64,000 nucleotides of DNA. Origin: Halobaculum marinum. GTDB lineage: Archaea > Halobacteriota > Halobacteria > Halobacteriales > Haloferacaceae. This document shows positions 34,659 to 43,996 of this stretch, in pieces. The DNA is taken from contig NZ_CP119991.1 of NCBI RefSeq assembly GCF_029338555.1, forward strand, positions 62,001 to 126,000. The letters run 5' to 3'. Every line of letters begins with the position of its first letter. Within the stretch, counting starts at the first letter, position 1. A program made the position numbers and the translations under genes. The notes below the pieces were generated by a model that was not told the origin of the DNA, did not search any database, and saw only the letters and a list, made by a program, of their open reading frames with translations.

Positions 34659-35897
34659 ATGAGTCGACCTCTCTCGGAGTTGGCGACAGTCGACGACGTC
34701 TCGAACGTCGTCGTCTTCGTATCGGACGCGATGCGGTACGATTTCCTCCCCAAGCCGGTCAGACAGCTCGGGGTAACGGGACGAGCGATCGCGGCGAGTA
34801 CGTTCACCGCATCCGCGCTGCCGTCGCTACTCACAGGGCAATACCCCGCGACACACTCGGTGTGGATGTTCGATGACCGCGTCGAGCGCCGACCGCCGTT
34901 GCTCGACGATGAGGAGACGGACGTCGGGTTCGACGCCCACACCGTCTGGCCGGAGCTCCCGTCGGCGGAGAAGCCGCCGCTGCAGATCCACCACGTGGAG
35001 GAGGAGCGCACCCTCGACGACCTCGAACCGCCCTTCACGCACGTCGTCCACGACGTTGGCCCACACGCACCGTACGGCTTCGACAACGGTGTGTTCGAGT
35101 CGACGAAGGAGTTCTTCGCCGAGTACGAACGGCGCCGCGACCGCCTAGTCGAACTGTACCGCGCCGACTGCCAACGGTCGGCGTCGCGGTTCCTCGATCT
35201 CGTCGACGCTCTGGACGAGCGCGACCTACTAGAGGAGACGCTCGTAGTGTTCACGAGTGACCACGGCCAGTGCCTCGGCGAGCCGTCGCGTGGGGGGCGC
35301 TTCGGCCACGGTCACCCGATGGTGCCCGAGAACGTCGAGGTCCCCGTCGTATTCGCGGGCGCTGGACTCCCACGTGGGCGTCGGCTAGACGGCATCCTGT
35401 CTGGCACCGACGTCGCGCCGACGGTCCTTTCAGCCCAACGAGGTACGGTGCCGGACGATGTCGACGGGGTTGACCTCTGGACCGTGAGCCCCCCCGCGGA
35501 CCGCACGCCTCGCTCGGACGTCTGGCAGCACCTTGATGTGGGTGTCGGGCCGGTGGAACACGAGCTCACGGTGTACGCGGCGACGTCTGCGTGGGACGAT
35601 GCGGGCGGCCACGTGTTCCACCGGGGGTCGCGGCTCGAACGCCTCGGCGCGCTCGCGTACGACAACCTCCTTCGCGGCTACTCGCCGGCGTGGCGACACA
35701 ACGTCACTGTCGACGGGCTGGCCTCTTTCCTATCGGTCACGCTCGGCGACACGCAGACGTACGGCGCCCCGGAGTTCTCTGCGTCGAAAGCGGCCGAACG
35801 TGTTCCTTCGGCGTTCGAGAGGGGAGACCCAGCCGTCTCCGACGCCTCCCTCAACCAACGCCAAGAGGAACACCTCCGCGACCTCGGGTACCTGTAG
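34659..35897 (+). CDS. Sulfatase / alkaline-phosphatase-fold enzyme
   Basis: This is a 412-aa enzyme of the alkaline-phosphatase superfamily. Metal-binding residues are seen in VVVFVSDAMRYDF, VVFTSDHGQ and FGHGHPM. The nucleophile region reads TASALPSLLTGQYPATH: threonine stands where arylsulfatases carry the Cys or Ser that becomes formylglycine. It may therefore act as a phosphodiesterase or phosphoethanolamine/phosphoglycerol transferase rather than a true sulfatase. The end (EEHLRDLGYL) is typical of the family. It heads a five-gene glycan cluster to 39882. Confidence 0.83.
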   Translation: MSRPLSELATVDDVSNVVVFVSDAMRYDFLPKPVRQLGVTGRAIAASTFTASALPSLLTGQYPATHSVWMFDDRVERRPPLLDDEETDVGFDAHTVWPELPSAEKPPLQIHHVEEERTLDDLEPPFTHVVHDVGPHAPYGFDNGVFESTKEFFAEYERRRDRLVELYRADCQRSASRFLDLVDALDERDLLEETLVVFTSDHGQCLGEPSRGGRFGHGHPMVPENVEVPVVFAGAGLPRGRRLDGILSGTDVAPTVLSAQRGTVPDDVDGVDLWTVSPPADRTPRSDVWQHLDVGVGPVEHELTVYAATSAWDDAGGHVFHRGSRLERLGALAYDNLLRGYSPAWRHNVTVDGLASFLSVTLGDTQTYGAPEFSASKAAERVPSAFERGDPAVSDASLNQRQEEHLRDLGYL

Positions 35898-35904
35898 GTG
35901 TTCG

Positions 35905-36438
35905 ATGGGGCCAGTCGGACACGCCATCGTGGCGTACCTCGCGTGGACCACGTTCACCCACCTCCGTGGCGGGCGTTCCCCGACGACGCCGGAAGTGTGG
36001 CTCGTGGCCCTCGGAAGCCAGTTTCCAGACCTCGTCGACAAGCCGCTCGCGTGGTCCTTGAGTGTGCTTCCCGCCGGACGGTCACTTGGCCACTCGCTTT
36101 TCACCGTCGTGGCGCTCGCGATCCTCCTCCGCCGGTTGGTCCCGCCAGACCGGCACTCGCTGATCGTGCCGTTCTTGGCGGCCATACTCACGCACGACCT
36201 CACGGACGCCATCGCTCCCCTCAACCGCGGCGAACCTGAGTACGTCGCGTACCTCATGTGGCCCGTCGTCGAACAGCCTCAGTACGATCCGCCGCCGCCG
36301 TTGTTGGCTGCGTTCGGTGAGAGTGTGCTCCACGGGCTTTCGGGAACCGGCGTGGTGGTGATCGCGGTCACAGTCGCGGTCTGGCTCGCCGATGGCGCGC
36401 CCGGTCTCCCGCGTGGTCGGCGATCTCGCAAGGACTGA
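35905..36438 (+). CDS. DUF457 (YdjM/YbcI-like) membrane protein
   Basis: This is a 177-aa membrane protein of the metal-dependent hydrolase group, with four to five helices. The motif pattern is intact: GPVGHAIVAYLAWTTFTH at the start, GSQFPDLVDKPLAW, GRSLGHSLF and LTHDLTDAI. Histidine and aspartate pairs are spaced for metal binding. It starts seven bases after the sulfatase stop, so the genes are co-transcribed. Its role in haloarchaea is not known. Confidence 0.8.
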   Translation: MGPVGHAIVAYLAWTTFTHLRGGRSPTTPEVWLVALGSQFPDLVDKPLAWSLSVLPAGRSLGHSLFTVVALAILLRRLVPPDRHSLIVPFLAAILTHDLTDAIAPLNRGEPEYVAYLMWPVVEQPQYDPPPPLLAAFGESVLHGLSGTGVVVIAVTVAVWLADGAPGLPRGRRSRKD

Positions 36439-36615
36439 ATCGGTGGCACCATCGCTTTGCTGGAGACCAGAGTGTGTTCCGGGGCGTTCGTGGACAACTG
36501 CGACACGACGTCGAACTCGGCGAGTCGCGCTAGTTGGCACGCGCTACCGAACGCTGTGCAGCCGCGTAGCGTCCGCTGTTGGCGTAGTAGGCCGATCGAA
36601 GGTCCGACGTATGAT

Positions 36616-36627
36616 CCCTATTACAAA
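36616..36627 (+). promoter_or_regulatory. Promoter element CCCTATTACAAA (copy 2)
   Basis: This is identical to the element at 34614-34625 and ends 34 bases before the ATG at 36662. It settles the start of the deacetylase gene, because an upstream ATG at 36611 would place the element inside the coding sequence. Confidence 0.6.
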
Positions 36628-36661
36628 TCAGACACATCAGAATCTCGGGTTCGTAGCGGCA

Positions 36662-37576
36662 ATGCATCATATCACGGCTAACGCGCTCAGCTTCGATCTA
36701 GAGCACTGGCATACCGCCACGCTGCTCCGTGACGCGGTCGCTGACCCTGTCGACCACCTCGTCGACTCGACGAACATCGTTCTCGAGCACCTAGACAACC
36801 ACGATGTGACGGCGACGTTTTTCGTCGTCGGCGAGGTTGCACGCGAGTACCCCGACCTCATCGCCGAGGTCGCGGCAGCAGGTCACGAGATCGGGTCGCA
36901 CGGTCACTCACACCGCCCGCTGTTCGACCTCTCACCCGGGGTGTTCGAGCGGGAACTTCGGGACTCACGCGAGGCGATCGTCGACGCGTGCGGCGTCTCT
37001 CCGACGGGGTTTCGCGCGCCGAACTTCTCGGTGACACAAGAGACAGCGTGGGCGTTCGATGTGCTCCGAGAGAGTGCCTACGAGTACGACTCCAGCGTGT
37101 TCCCGATGAAGACCCCGATGTACGGCGTCCACGGGGCGCCCCGGCGACCGTACACGGTCGACCCAGCCGACCCGTTCGCCGCTGACGCCGCTGACGATCG
37201 AGATGTCGCTCCAGACGACCTTGTCGAACTCCCGTTGTCGGTCCTCGGATCGACGCTCCGGTTCCCGATAGCGGGCGGTTTCTACGCGAGAGTCACGCCA
37301 CGACAGATCCTCCAACACGCGATCGCTCGGCTCGAGCGCACCGGTATTCCGGCGAACCTCTACTTCCACCCCTGGGAGTTTAACCCGGCTGTCCGGACCG
37401 ACGAACCGCCGCTCCTCGCACGTTTGATCAGCTTCACCGGCATCGACCGCCTCGGCGACACACTCGACGCGATGCTCGAGCGGTTCCAGTTCGGTCCTGT
37501 CCGAGACCTGTGTGGCGGTGCGTTCGACGCCGACCCAGACTCACTGTCCGACTCCCCCAACAACATTTGGACCTAA
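36662..37576 (+). CDS. NodB-type polysaccharide deacetylase
   Basis: This is a 304-aa enzyme that removes acetyl groups from a polysaccharide or lipid-linked sugar. NodB motifs are ALSFDLEHWH, GSHGHSHRP (metal histidines), GFRAPNFS and, near the end, YFHPWEF. The C-terminal part resembles DUF3473, which accompanies deacetylases in exopolysaccharide loci. The start at 36662 follows the promoter element shared with the sulfatase gene. Its stop overlaps the FemAB-like gene in TAATG. Confidence 0.88.
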   Translation: MHHITANALSFDLEHWHTATLLRDAVADPVDHLVDSTNIVLEHLDNHDVTATFFVVGEVAREYPDLIAEVAAAGHEIGSHGHSHRPLFDLSPGVFERELRDSREAIVDACGVSPTGFRAPNFSVTQETAWAFDVLRESAYEYDSSVFPMKTPMYGVHGAPRRPYTVDPADPFAADAADDRDVAPDDLVELPLSVLGSTLRFPIAGGFYARVTPRQILQHAIARLERTGIPANLYFHPWEFNPAVRTDEPPLLARLISFTGIDRLGDTLDAMLERFQFGPVRDLCGGAFDADPDSLSDSPNNIWT

Positions 37577-38649
37577 TGCAACACAACATTCCCAACCAGA
37601 CCGACGACGGAACCGTAATCAAAGAGTGTGCCCGCCCAGACGCCTGGGATCAGTTCATCGAGCGGGCAGACGGCCCCCCATTTGCGCTGTGGGGGTGGGG
37701 AGAGGCCGCCAGTGTATACGGTCACTCCTGTCGCCGGCTTGTCGCCGTCGACGACGACGGGATCGTCGCGGCGCTCCCGCTCGTCTACGTCCGTAGTCGG
37801 CTGTTTGGGTCGAAACTCGTCTCTCCACCGTTCGGCGAACGGGCGTCGGTCGTGTCGGCCGACCGGGCGACAGAATCCGACGAACGAGCACTGCTCGAAC
37901 GCGCGAGGACGCTCGCGGACGATCTCGAGGTGGACTTCGTCAGCCTCCGTGGCCGCGATCTCCCTGAGCTGGCGGGGTTCGAGTCGCGGCGGCGGTTCGT
38001 CACGTTCAGTGTTCCAGTGGCCGACGAGGCGTCGATTCGGGGAGCGATCAAGGACAGCCGTGAACGACAGATCCGACAGGCGGGCGACAACTCCGAGCTA
38101 ACCTACGAGGAGGGCGACGACCTCGAAGACCTGCGCGACTACTATCGCCTGTACCTCCGCTCGGTTCGAGGCCACGGCACGCCGCCACACTCGTTCGCGT
38201 TCTACCGGACGCTGTGGGAGTGCTACTCCCCCGAGGACCGACTCCACCTCGGCCTCGTCCGACGCGACGGTGAGGTGATCAACGGGATCATCAACCTCGC
38301 GTCGGGATCGACGGCGTCCCAGTGGGGCGTCGTCACTGACTACGACCATCGCGACCTGAACGGCGGCAGCTACCTCGTGTGGAAATCGTTGCAGTGGGCA
38401 GCGGCCAACGACCTCGACGCCTACGAGTTCGGGCGGACCCGCGAGGGGTCGGGCGTGTACATGTTCAAGAAGAGTTTCGGTGGGGAGAAGACGTGGTACC
38501 ACGATCTCCACTACTTCCCGGACGGTGATGGGGACCTCCCCCACCCTGACGACGAACGCTACGACCGCCTCAAGGACGTGTGGAAACGCCTCCCGATCCC
38601 GGTAACGCAGTTCGTGGGTCCGAAACTCAGATCCTCGGTGACTCTCTGA
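37576..38649 (+). CDS. FemAB/GNAT-type acyltransferase-like protein
   Basis: This is a 357-aa soluble protein with the two GNAT-like lobes of FemAB proteins. The first lobe contains ALPLVYVRSRLFGSKLVSPPFG and the second EVINGIINLASGSTASQWGVVTDYDHRDLNGGSYLVWK, ending in YEFGRTREGSGVYMFKKSFGG. In exopolysaccharide loci such proteins are thought to attach amino acids or acyl groups to the glycan. It starts in a one-base overlap with the deacetylase stop. The exact substrate is unknown. Confidence 0.84.
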   Translation: MQHNIPNQTDDGTVIKECARPDAWDQFIERADGPPFALWGWGEAASVYGHSCRRLVAVDDDGIVAALPLVYVRSRLFGSKLVSPPFGERASVVSADRATESDERALLERARTLADDLEVDFVSLRGRDLPELAGFESRRRFVTFSVPVADEASIRGAIKDSRERQIRQAGDNSELTYEEGDDLEDLRDYYRLYLRSVRGHGTPPHSFAFYRTLWECYSPEDRLHLGLVRRDGEVINGIINLASGSTASQWGVVTDYDHRDLNGGSYLVWKSLQWAAANDLDAYEFGRTREGSGVYMFKKSFGGEKTWYHDLHYFPDGDGDLPHPDDERYDRLKDVWKRLPIPVTQFVGPKLRSSVTL

Positions 38650-38655
38650 TTGCCC

Positions 38656-39882
38656 ATGCAGGTTCTGTACATCATTGGGCAGGGAGAAGGTGGCCTCGCC
38701 CACTACACCGCTGAACTCGCCAACGCCGTCGCCGTCGACCACGACGTTGTCGTGATGAAGCCGGAGGAAACGGACGCCGACGCCCACCTCGACGACCGCG
38801 TTCAGGTGGTTGAGGCGTTCTCCCCCATCCAGATCTCGATGCCGCGGATCTACTCGCTCGACATGAACCCGATCACCGTACTCCGTGGGCTGTACTCCTA
38901 CACTGCTATCGAGCGGGTGTTCGACATCGACCCCGACGTCGTCCACGATGCCACCGGGATCTTTCCGCAGGTGCGACTGTTCGCGGCGCGTCACGGCGTC
39001 GACGAGACGTACCCGTTCGTCGTCACGAAACACGAGGTCCTGGAGTCGCGCTTCTCGCTGTCACGACCGCCGGTGATGGTCGAGGAGGCCATCAACCTCC
39101 TGTTGCCCTCGCTGGACACAGACGCCTACGTCGTCCACACGCCGAGTCAGCGGGACGCGCTGGTCCGTCAGGGCGTCGACAGCGACCGGGTCTCCGTCAT
39201 TCCGCACGGTGCCTACTCCCTGTTCGGGTCGGCAGACGACGTGTCGCGTTCCCCCGAGCCGAACACACTGCTGTTCTTCGGCAACGTCGTCCCTCCGAAG
39301 GGTGTGGACACGCTCGTCGAGGCGATGCCACTGGTCCGCGAGCATGTCCCGGACGCGACGCTCGTGATCGCCGGCAGCGGATCACTCCCCGAGGACGCTC
39401 GCGCGATCGTCGACGCTCACCCTGACGCGATTGAGTACCTCGACCGCTACGTCCCCGACGACGAGGTCGGTGACCTCTTCGCGCGGGCCGAGGTCGTCGT
39501 CACGCCGTACCGTGAACAAGGTGGGACGAAAGGACACAGTGGCGCGCTGTCGACGGCGTTTTCTTTCGGCAAACCGGTCGTCTCGTCCAGCGCCGGCGAC
39601 TTCCCGCGCCTCGTCGGCGAGACTGGCTGCGGCAGGGTGGTCCCACCGGAGGACCCCGAGCGACTCGCCGACGCCCTCGTCGACGTCCTCACCGACGACG
39701 AGGCTCGTGCAGAGATGGCCCGTCGGAGCCGGGAGATGGCCGAACGGCTCTCTTGGAGCACCATCGCGGACGAACACGTCGACCTGTACGAGCGTGTCGT
39801 CGGTTCAGTCGACGTCGGTCGCAACCGCCCGCCGGACGGCGAGTCAACCGCGCGTGTGTTGGCTTCCGAGTTCGACATTTGA
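38656..39882 (+). CDS. Family 4 glycosyltransferase
   Basis: This is a 408-aa retaining glycosyltransferase with the GT-B fold. The N-terminal lobe opens VLYIIGQGEGGLAHYTAELANAV. The C-terminal lobe carries LLFFGNVVPPKGVDTLVEAM and the family motif KGHSGALSTAFSFGKPVVSS, with the E-x7-E position modified. It lies six bases after the FemAB-like gene and ends the five-gene glycan cluster. The ATG at 38656 matches the first beta strand. Confidence 0.88.
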   Translation: MQVLYIIGQGEGGLAHYTAELANAVAVDHDVVVMKPEETDADAHLDDRVQVVEAFSPIQISMPRIYSLDMNPITVLRGLYSYTAIERVFDIDPDVVHDATGIFPQVRLFAARHGVDETYPFVVTKHEVLESRFSLSRPPVMVEEAINLLLPSLDTDAYVVHTPSQRDALVRQGVDSDRVSVIPHGAYSLFGSADDVSRSPEPNTLLFFGNVVPPKGVDTLVEAMPLVREHVPDATLVIAGSGSLPEDARAIVDAHPDAIEYLDRYVPDDEVGDLFARAEVVVTPYREQGGTKGHSGALSTAFSFGKPVVSSSAGDFPRLVGETGCGRVVPPEDPERLADALVDVLTDDEARAEMARRSREMAERLSWSTIADEHVDLYERVVGSVDVGRNRPPDGESTARVLASEFDI

Positions 39883-40079
39883 CAACTGGAATGGGTGATC
39901 AATCACCCGTCACCGTTCGCAGGGGGCCAACGACCACCGGGACACGTGAGACGACTCGATAAGCACTGAACGGTCTCTCAACTCGTACACGATCGAAGGT
40001 AGGCTGATGGGTCCTCCCGCTCACACTGGAATCGGCGATTCACGGTGGAAACCGACCTTTCCGTTTCAGACCGGGACGG

Positions 40080-41237
40080 TCAGTACAGCAGGTCCTCGGT
40101 CAGCGTCGCGCGCTCCTCGTCGGTGAGGGTGTAGTTCCGGATCTCCTCGTCGAAGTCGCCGAGGGCGGCTTTCCGTTCCTGGTGGGCCTCGAGGAAGTCC
40201 GAGACCTTCTCGGCGGCGTAGTTCTTCAACTCGCCCGTGAGCAACTCGCCGCTGCGGTAGTCGGCGGCCAATTCCTCCACCTTCTCGTCGTCCTCCTCGA
40301 AGAAGTAGTACAGCAGCTGGTAGGCGACGTCGACGTCGGGGTCGCCGCCCTTCTCGCGGTGCTCCTCCAGTGAGGTCTGGCCCCCGGAGAAGGCGTACGT
40401 CTGGATCTTCTCGAGCACGGCGTCGCGGTCGTCAGAGAGGTAGATCGTGGGGTTCTGGTCGGAACTGCTCATCTTGCCGCCGTCGCCCTTGAGCTGCGGG
40501 AAGAAGCGGCTCAGGAGCGCCGAGGGCTTGTACACGTCGTAGTCCTCCTTGGCGGCCACGTCGCGGCACAGCCGGATGTGGGGGTCCTGGTCGACCGCGA
40601 TGGGGACGATGGTGCGGTGGCGCCCGTGGACGAGCTGCGGGAGCAGGAGGTGGGTCGCCTGCACCGCCGGGTAGAAGGAGAGCCCGACGTTGTCCGGGTC
40701 GCCGTAGGTGGCGTTCACCGTCGACTGCGTGTAGCGCTTCGCGAACTTCGCGGCCCACGGGTAGATCACGTCGGCGTCGGCGCTGTCGACGACGATCCGG
40801 GTCTTCTCGGGGTCGAAGCCGACAGCCATGATCTCGGTGATGTTGTCCTTGGCCCAGCCCTGGATGTCGTCGAAGTCCTGGTCCTTCGCGAAGTACTTCT
40901 CGTCGTCGGAGATGGGGATGTAGACGTGCGCGCCGGTGCGGTCCTGGAGGTACTTCGCGAGGTAGAGGGGGAACACGTGGCCGATGTGCATCGGGCCGGA
41001 GGGGCCGCGGCCGGTGACGATGGACACCTGCTCGTCCTCATCGATGGCGTCGAGGTACTCCTCGACGTCGCGCCCACCGTAGAAGATGCCGCGCTTGATC
41101 AGGGGGTGGAGGGGCTCGGGGAAGCGCTCGCGCTCGGCCTCCGTCAGTTCGTCGGCGCCGAACTGATCCAACACGCGCTCGTAGTCGACGTCACCCTGAA
41201 CGGCGTACGGCGTCACGGTGAAATCGTCGTCAGTCAT
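40080..41237 (-). CDS. trpS: Tryptophan--tRNA ligase
   Basis: This is a 385-aa class I aminoacyl-tRNA synthetase that charges tRNA-Trp. The HIGH-type motif is in GRGPSGPMHIGHV, the KMSKS-type motif is KMSSS (GDGGKMSSSDQNP), and VDQDPHIRLCRDVA is the tryptophanyl signature of archaeal and eukaryotic enzymes. The C-terminal anticodon-binding helix bundle is complete. The ATG at 41237 opens the conserved N-terminus (MTDDDFTVTPYAVQGDVDYE). It is a housekeeping gene standing alone between the glycan and sulfur regions. Confidence 0.97.
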   Translation of the reverse strand: MTDDDFTVTPYAVQGDVDYERVLDQFGADELTEAERERFPEPLHPLIKRGIFYGGRDVEEYLDAIDEDEQVSIVTGRGPSGPMHIGHVFPLYLAKYLQDRTGAHVYIPISDDEKYFAKDQDFDDIQGWAKDNITEIMAVGFDPEKTRIVVDSADADVIYPWAAKFAKRYTQSTVNATYGDPDNVGLSFYPAVQATHLLLPQLVHGRHRTIVPIAVDQDPHIRLCRDVAAKEDYDVYKPSALLSRFFPQLKGDGGKMSSSDQNPTIYLSDDRDAVLEKIQTYAFSGGQTSLEEHREKGGDPDVDVAYQLLYYFFEEDDEKVEELAADYRSGELLTGELKNYAAEKVSDFLEAHQERKAALGDFDEEIRNYTLTDEERATLTEDLLY

Positions 41238-41544
41238 GGGCGAGGCTACCTGTGGTGCGCATAATAATGTAGCGATGCGGCGGCCCGCGGGCGCCTGACG
41301 CGTCGTCGGCGCCGTTCTCGCGGTCGAGGGTCGGTCGCCCTGCAGGTGACCGACAACCCTGGTCGACGGAGTGGCCAAGACGAACGGCCCCAACTGTAGC
41401 TACGGATAACGTATAGATCACTTCGAGTTGGTTACGGCGATATAGTATTGTCTGAGTAATGCAAAACCGTTATAGCCACCCACCGGATACTGCTGAACGA
41501 GAGTATCCCATGATGCGGACAATACTGATGCGAGGTGGCGAGTG
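41238..41544. other. Intergenic region with promoter of the TauE operon
   Basis: This 307-base gap between divergent genes holds no gene. It contains a GTATTG half-site at 41445-41450, an AT-rich cgttatag box near 41468, an imperfect inverted repeat GGATAC-N12-GTATCC at 41485-41508, and the paired site at 41503-41525. A tiny ATG frame at 41511 encodes only 11 residues. Confidence 0.6.
41503..41525 (+). promoter_or_regulatory. Sulfur-gene inverted repeat, site A
   Basis: This site reads GTATCC-N11-CAATAC over 23 bases, 19 bases before the microprotein ATG at 41545. Phase and length equal the sites at 52727 and 61521; the left half has two changes from GTATTG. It is a candidate operator for the TauE/SafE operon. 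Confidence 0.5.
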
Positions 41545-41694
41545 ATGTTCGGACTGGAGACGCTGGACGGAAACGCGCTGGCGGCGGTCCTCGTCGGGGC
41601 CGTCCTGGCCGAGGCGCTCGTCCTGTACGTCGGGTACGGACTGCTGGAATCAACGCTCGGCGAGCGCGTGAACGAACTCGTCGGGGGGATCTGA
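41545..41694 (+). CDS. 49-aa membrane microprotein upstream of TauE
   Basis: This is a single-helix protein of 49 residues (start MFGLETLDGNALAAVLVG, end LGERVNELVGG), ending one base before the transporter gene. I recall similar small proteins directly upstream of haloarchaeal sulfite-exporter genes (DUF7512-type), which suggests a subunit or folding partner, but this cannot be confirmed here. The GTG just before the ATG could add one residue. Codon use, spacing and the operator upstream support that it is real. Confidence 0.75.
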   Translation: MFGLETLDGNALAAVLVGAVLAEALVLYVGYGLLESTLGERVNELVGGI

Positions 41695-41695
41695 G

Positions 41696-42727
41696 ATGGA
41701 GATTCTCGGCGTTGCAGTCGAACTCCTCGCGATGTTCGCGGGGTTCGGCCTGCTGATCGGTGTCCTGTTCGGGTTCTTCGGAATGGGCGGGTCGTTCCTC
41801 GTCACGCCCGCACTCCTCGTGATGGGTTACGACGCGAACGTCGCGGTCGGGTCCGGTCTCGCGTTCGTGTTCGGGACCTCCGTCATCGCGACACTGAAGC
41901 ACCGTGACCTGGGTCAGGTCGACTACAAACTCGGGGTCTTGATGATCGCGGGCACAACTGGTGGAATCGAAGTCGGGAAGATCGGATTGGAGTACCTCCA
42001 GCACATCGGGCTGGCCGACAGCGTGGTCAGCGTCGCGTACGTGGGCCTGCTTGGCTCTATCGGGGCATTCGTCACGTACACCGCCATGAAGGGCGGTGGC
42101 GGCGGGATCTCCCACGACGTCGACGAGACCGACGACGACGCGGACGACATTCCCGCCATCGCACAGAAGATCCAGTCGTACCACATCCCGCCGATGATCT
42201 CGGTGCGTGGGGGCTTCACCGTCTCGCTGTGGATGGTGCTCGCCGTCGCGTTCGCGACTGGGCTCCTCTCGGGCTTCCTCGGCGTCGGTGGCGGCTTCAT
42301 CCGCATGCCTGCGCTGTTCTACCTCGTCGGCGTGCCGGTGCCGGTGGCGGTCGGGACTGACCTGTTCGAGATCGTCTTCTCAGGCGGGATCGGCTCGTTC
42401 CTGTACGCCCAGTCGGGCGCGGTCGACCTCTCCATCGTCGTCCCGCTACTCGCAGGGAGCGCACTCGGCGCCCGCATAGGTGCCGGTGCGACGAGCCTCG
42501 TCAACGAGGACGACATCAAGGTGTACTTCGGCGTGATGCTGCTGCTCGGCGCGCTCGCAGTCGCGGTCCGCCAGGTCGGTGGCTACCTCGGCATCGAGTT
42601 CTTCGACGTGGTCAGCCTCGTCATCATCCTCGGCGCAGCGCTGTTGGTGAGTGGCGCGGTCATCCTCAGCAGTATCCGCGAACTCCGCAACGAGTCGGCG
42701 TCCTCAGAGCCGACGTCTGCCGACTGA
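41696..42727 (+). CDS. Sulfite exporter TauE/SafE family transporter
   Basis: This is a 343-aa membrane protein with about eight helices in two inverted TauE repeats. The glycine motifs are GVLFGFFGMGGSFLVTPALL near residue 22 and GLLSGFLGVGGGFIRMPALF near residue 186. Family members move sulfite, sulfonates, thiosulfate or other sulfur anions. A hydrophilic loop of about 50 residues separates the repeats and is rich in Asp. With the microprotein it forms an operon behind a putative sulfur operator. Confidence 0.88.
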   Translation: MEILGVAVELLAMFAGFGLLIGVLFGFFGMGGSFLVTPALLVMGYDANVAVGSGLAFVFGTSVIATLKHRDLGQVDYKLGVLMIAGTTGGIEVGKIGLEYLQHIGLADSVVSVAYVGLLGSIGAFVTYTAMKGGGGGISHDVDETDDDADDIPAIAQKIQSYHIPPMISVRGGFTVSLWMVLAVAFATGLLSGFLGVGGGFIRMPALFYLVGVPVPVAVGTDLFEIVFSGGIGSFLYAQSGAVDLSIVVPLLAGSALGARIGAGATSLVNEDDIKVYFGVMLLLGALAVAVRQVGGYLGIEFFDVVSLVIILGAALLVSGAVILSSIRELRNESASSEPTSAD

Positions 42728-42966
42728 CGCGACTGAGGACCGTTCGATCACTCTTTTTGAGAACTGACTGACCAGCGACGAATCGACACGAAGCGATCCA
42801 AATCGGCGGCGCGTCTGACTCTCTGCACGGGTGTGTACCGCATCCACGGCGACCGTCGTCGGCTTTCAGTCGAGGCTGTCGCCACCGCTGATCGCTGGAC
42901 TCGGCGTGATGCGAGGTGGGTACCAGAGCCGGTGAAATATATGGTGGCACGGATCCTCGTGCGTCT

Positions 42967-43824
42967 ATGCGCATCGTGTTCGCGACGGACCTCTCGGACG
43001 CGAATCGGGTCGCGCTCCGGTCGCAGACCCACCTGCGGTGTCTCGCCAACATCGGCGTGCGGGAGGTCCATCTGTTCACGGTGGTCCCGAGCAACGTCTC
43101 CAGCGGCTTGCCGGGGATGGACGCGGCTAGCGACGCCCGCGAGGCGCTCGGCTCGTACCGCGCGGTGTTCGAAGACGCGGGATTCGATGTCGAGACACAC
43201 GTCGCACGCGGTGCCCCGTTCCGGCGGATCAACGGGCTGGCCGAACGGCTCCCGGCAGACATGATCGTCGTCGGGTCGCGGGGGCAGAGTCCTCTGCGCA
43301 ACCGGTTGATCGGTGACACCGCTAGGAACGTGGCGCGAACCGCGGTCGTCCCGCTCCTGGTCGAACGGGTCGACGTGGACGAGGGGACGCCGACCGTCGC
43401 CCACGACCACCTGTTTCGTGACGTGTTGTACGTCACGGACTTCTCCGACAACGCCGAACGCGCCGCCGAGTTCCTCCCGCGGCTCCGCGCGGCGACCGAG
43501 CACGTGACACTCCTCCACGTCAGAGGTCGCGAGCAGATGGACAGCGGGAGCCCAGAATCGGCGGCACGGGACCGACTCACGGCGCTCGCGGACGACCTCT
43601 CCGAGCGGATGGACGTGGAGACGGCCGTCAGCGTCCGGTCGGGGAGCGCAGTCGAGGAGATTCTCGCCGAGGAGGAGCGCGTCGGCGCGACGACGACGCT
43701 GCTGGGCGCACGCGGGACCAGTCGCCTCCGTCGCCTCCTGCTCGGTAGCGTCTCCGAGTCGGTCGTGGCCCGCAGCGACGCGAACGTGCTGCTCGTGCCG
43801 CCCGCGTCCGTCCCCCCACGATAA
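42967..43824 (+). CDS. Two-domain universal stress protein
   Basis: This is a 285-aa soluble protein made of two Usp domains. Each has a MRIVFATDLSDANR- or LYVTDFSDNAERAAE-type start and an ATP-binding glycine stretch: DMIVVGSRGQSPLRNRLIGDTARNV in the first, TTTLLGARGTSRLRRLLLGSVSESV in the second. It is a close paralogue of the protein at 52776-53633, of equal length and colinear throughout. The ATG at 42967 fits the first strand; an AT-rich gaaatatatgg lies 30 bases upstream as promoter. Confidence 0.9.
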   Translation: MRIVFATDLSDANRVALRSQTHLRCLANIGVREVHLFTVVPSNVSSGLPGMDAASDAREALGSYRAVFEDAGFDVETHVARGAPFRRINGLAERLPADMIVVGSRGQSPLRNRLIGDTARNVARTAVVPLLVERVDVDEGTPTVAHDHLFRDVLYVTDFSDNAERAAEFLPRLRAATEHVTLLHVRGREQMDSGSPESAARDRLTALADDLSERMDVETAVSVRSGSAVEEILAEEERVGATTTLLGARGTSRLRRLLLGSVSESVVARSDANVLLVPPASVPPR

Positions 43825-43996
43825 GACGGCCCGACGGTGGCACTCAGACGACGGCAGTGCCGGTCAGGCACGCGTACTGACGATCGCTCGGGGTGTTGCT
43901 GCCGCTGGGACGACACACGTGACCAGTCAATATCGGGTGGTCGTGTCGCGAAGACTGCACGCTTAGGTGGCTGGGCACACACCGACGGGGTATCGA

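Noticed and set aside
41485-41508. GGATAC-N12-GTATCC repeat as an independent operator
   Set aside because: It overlaps the 41503 site and half of it is part of that site; kept only as context.
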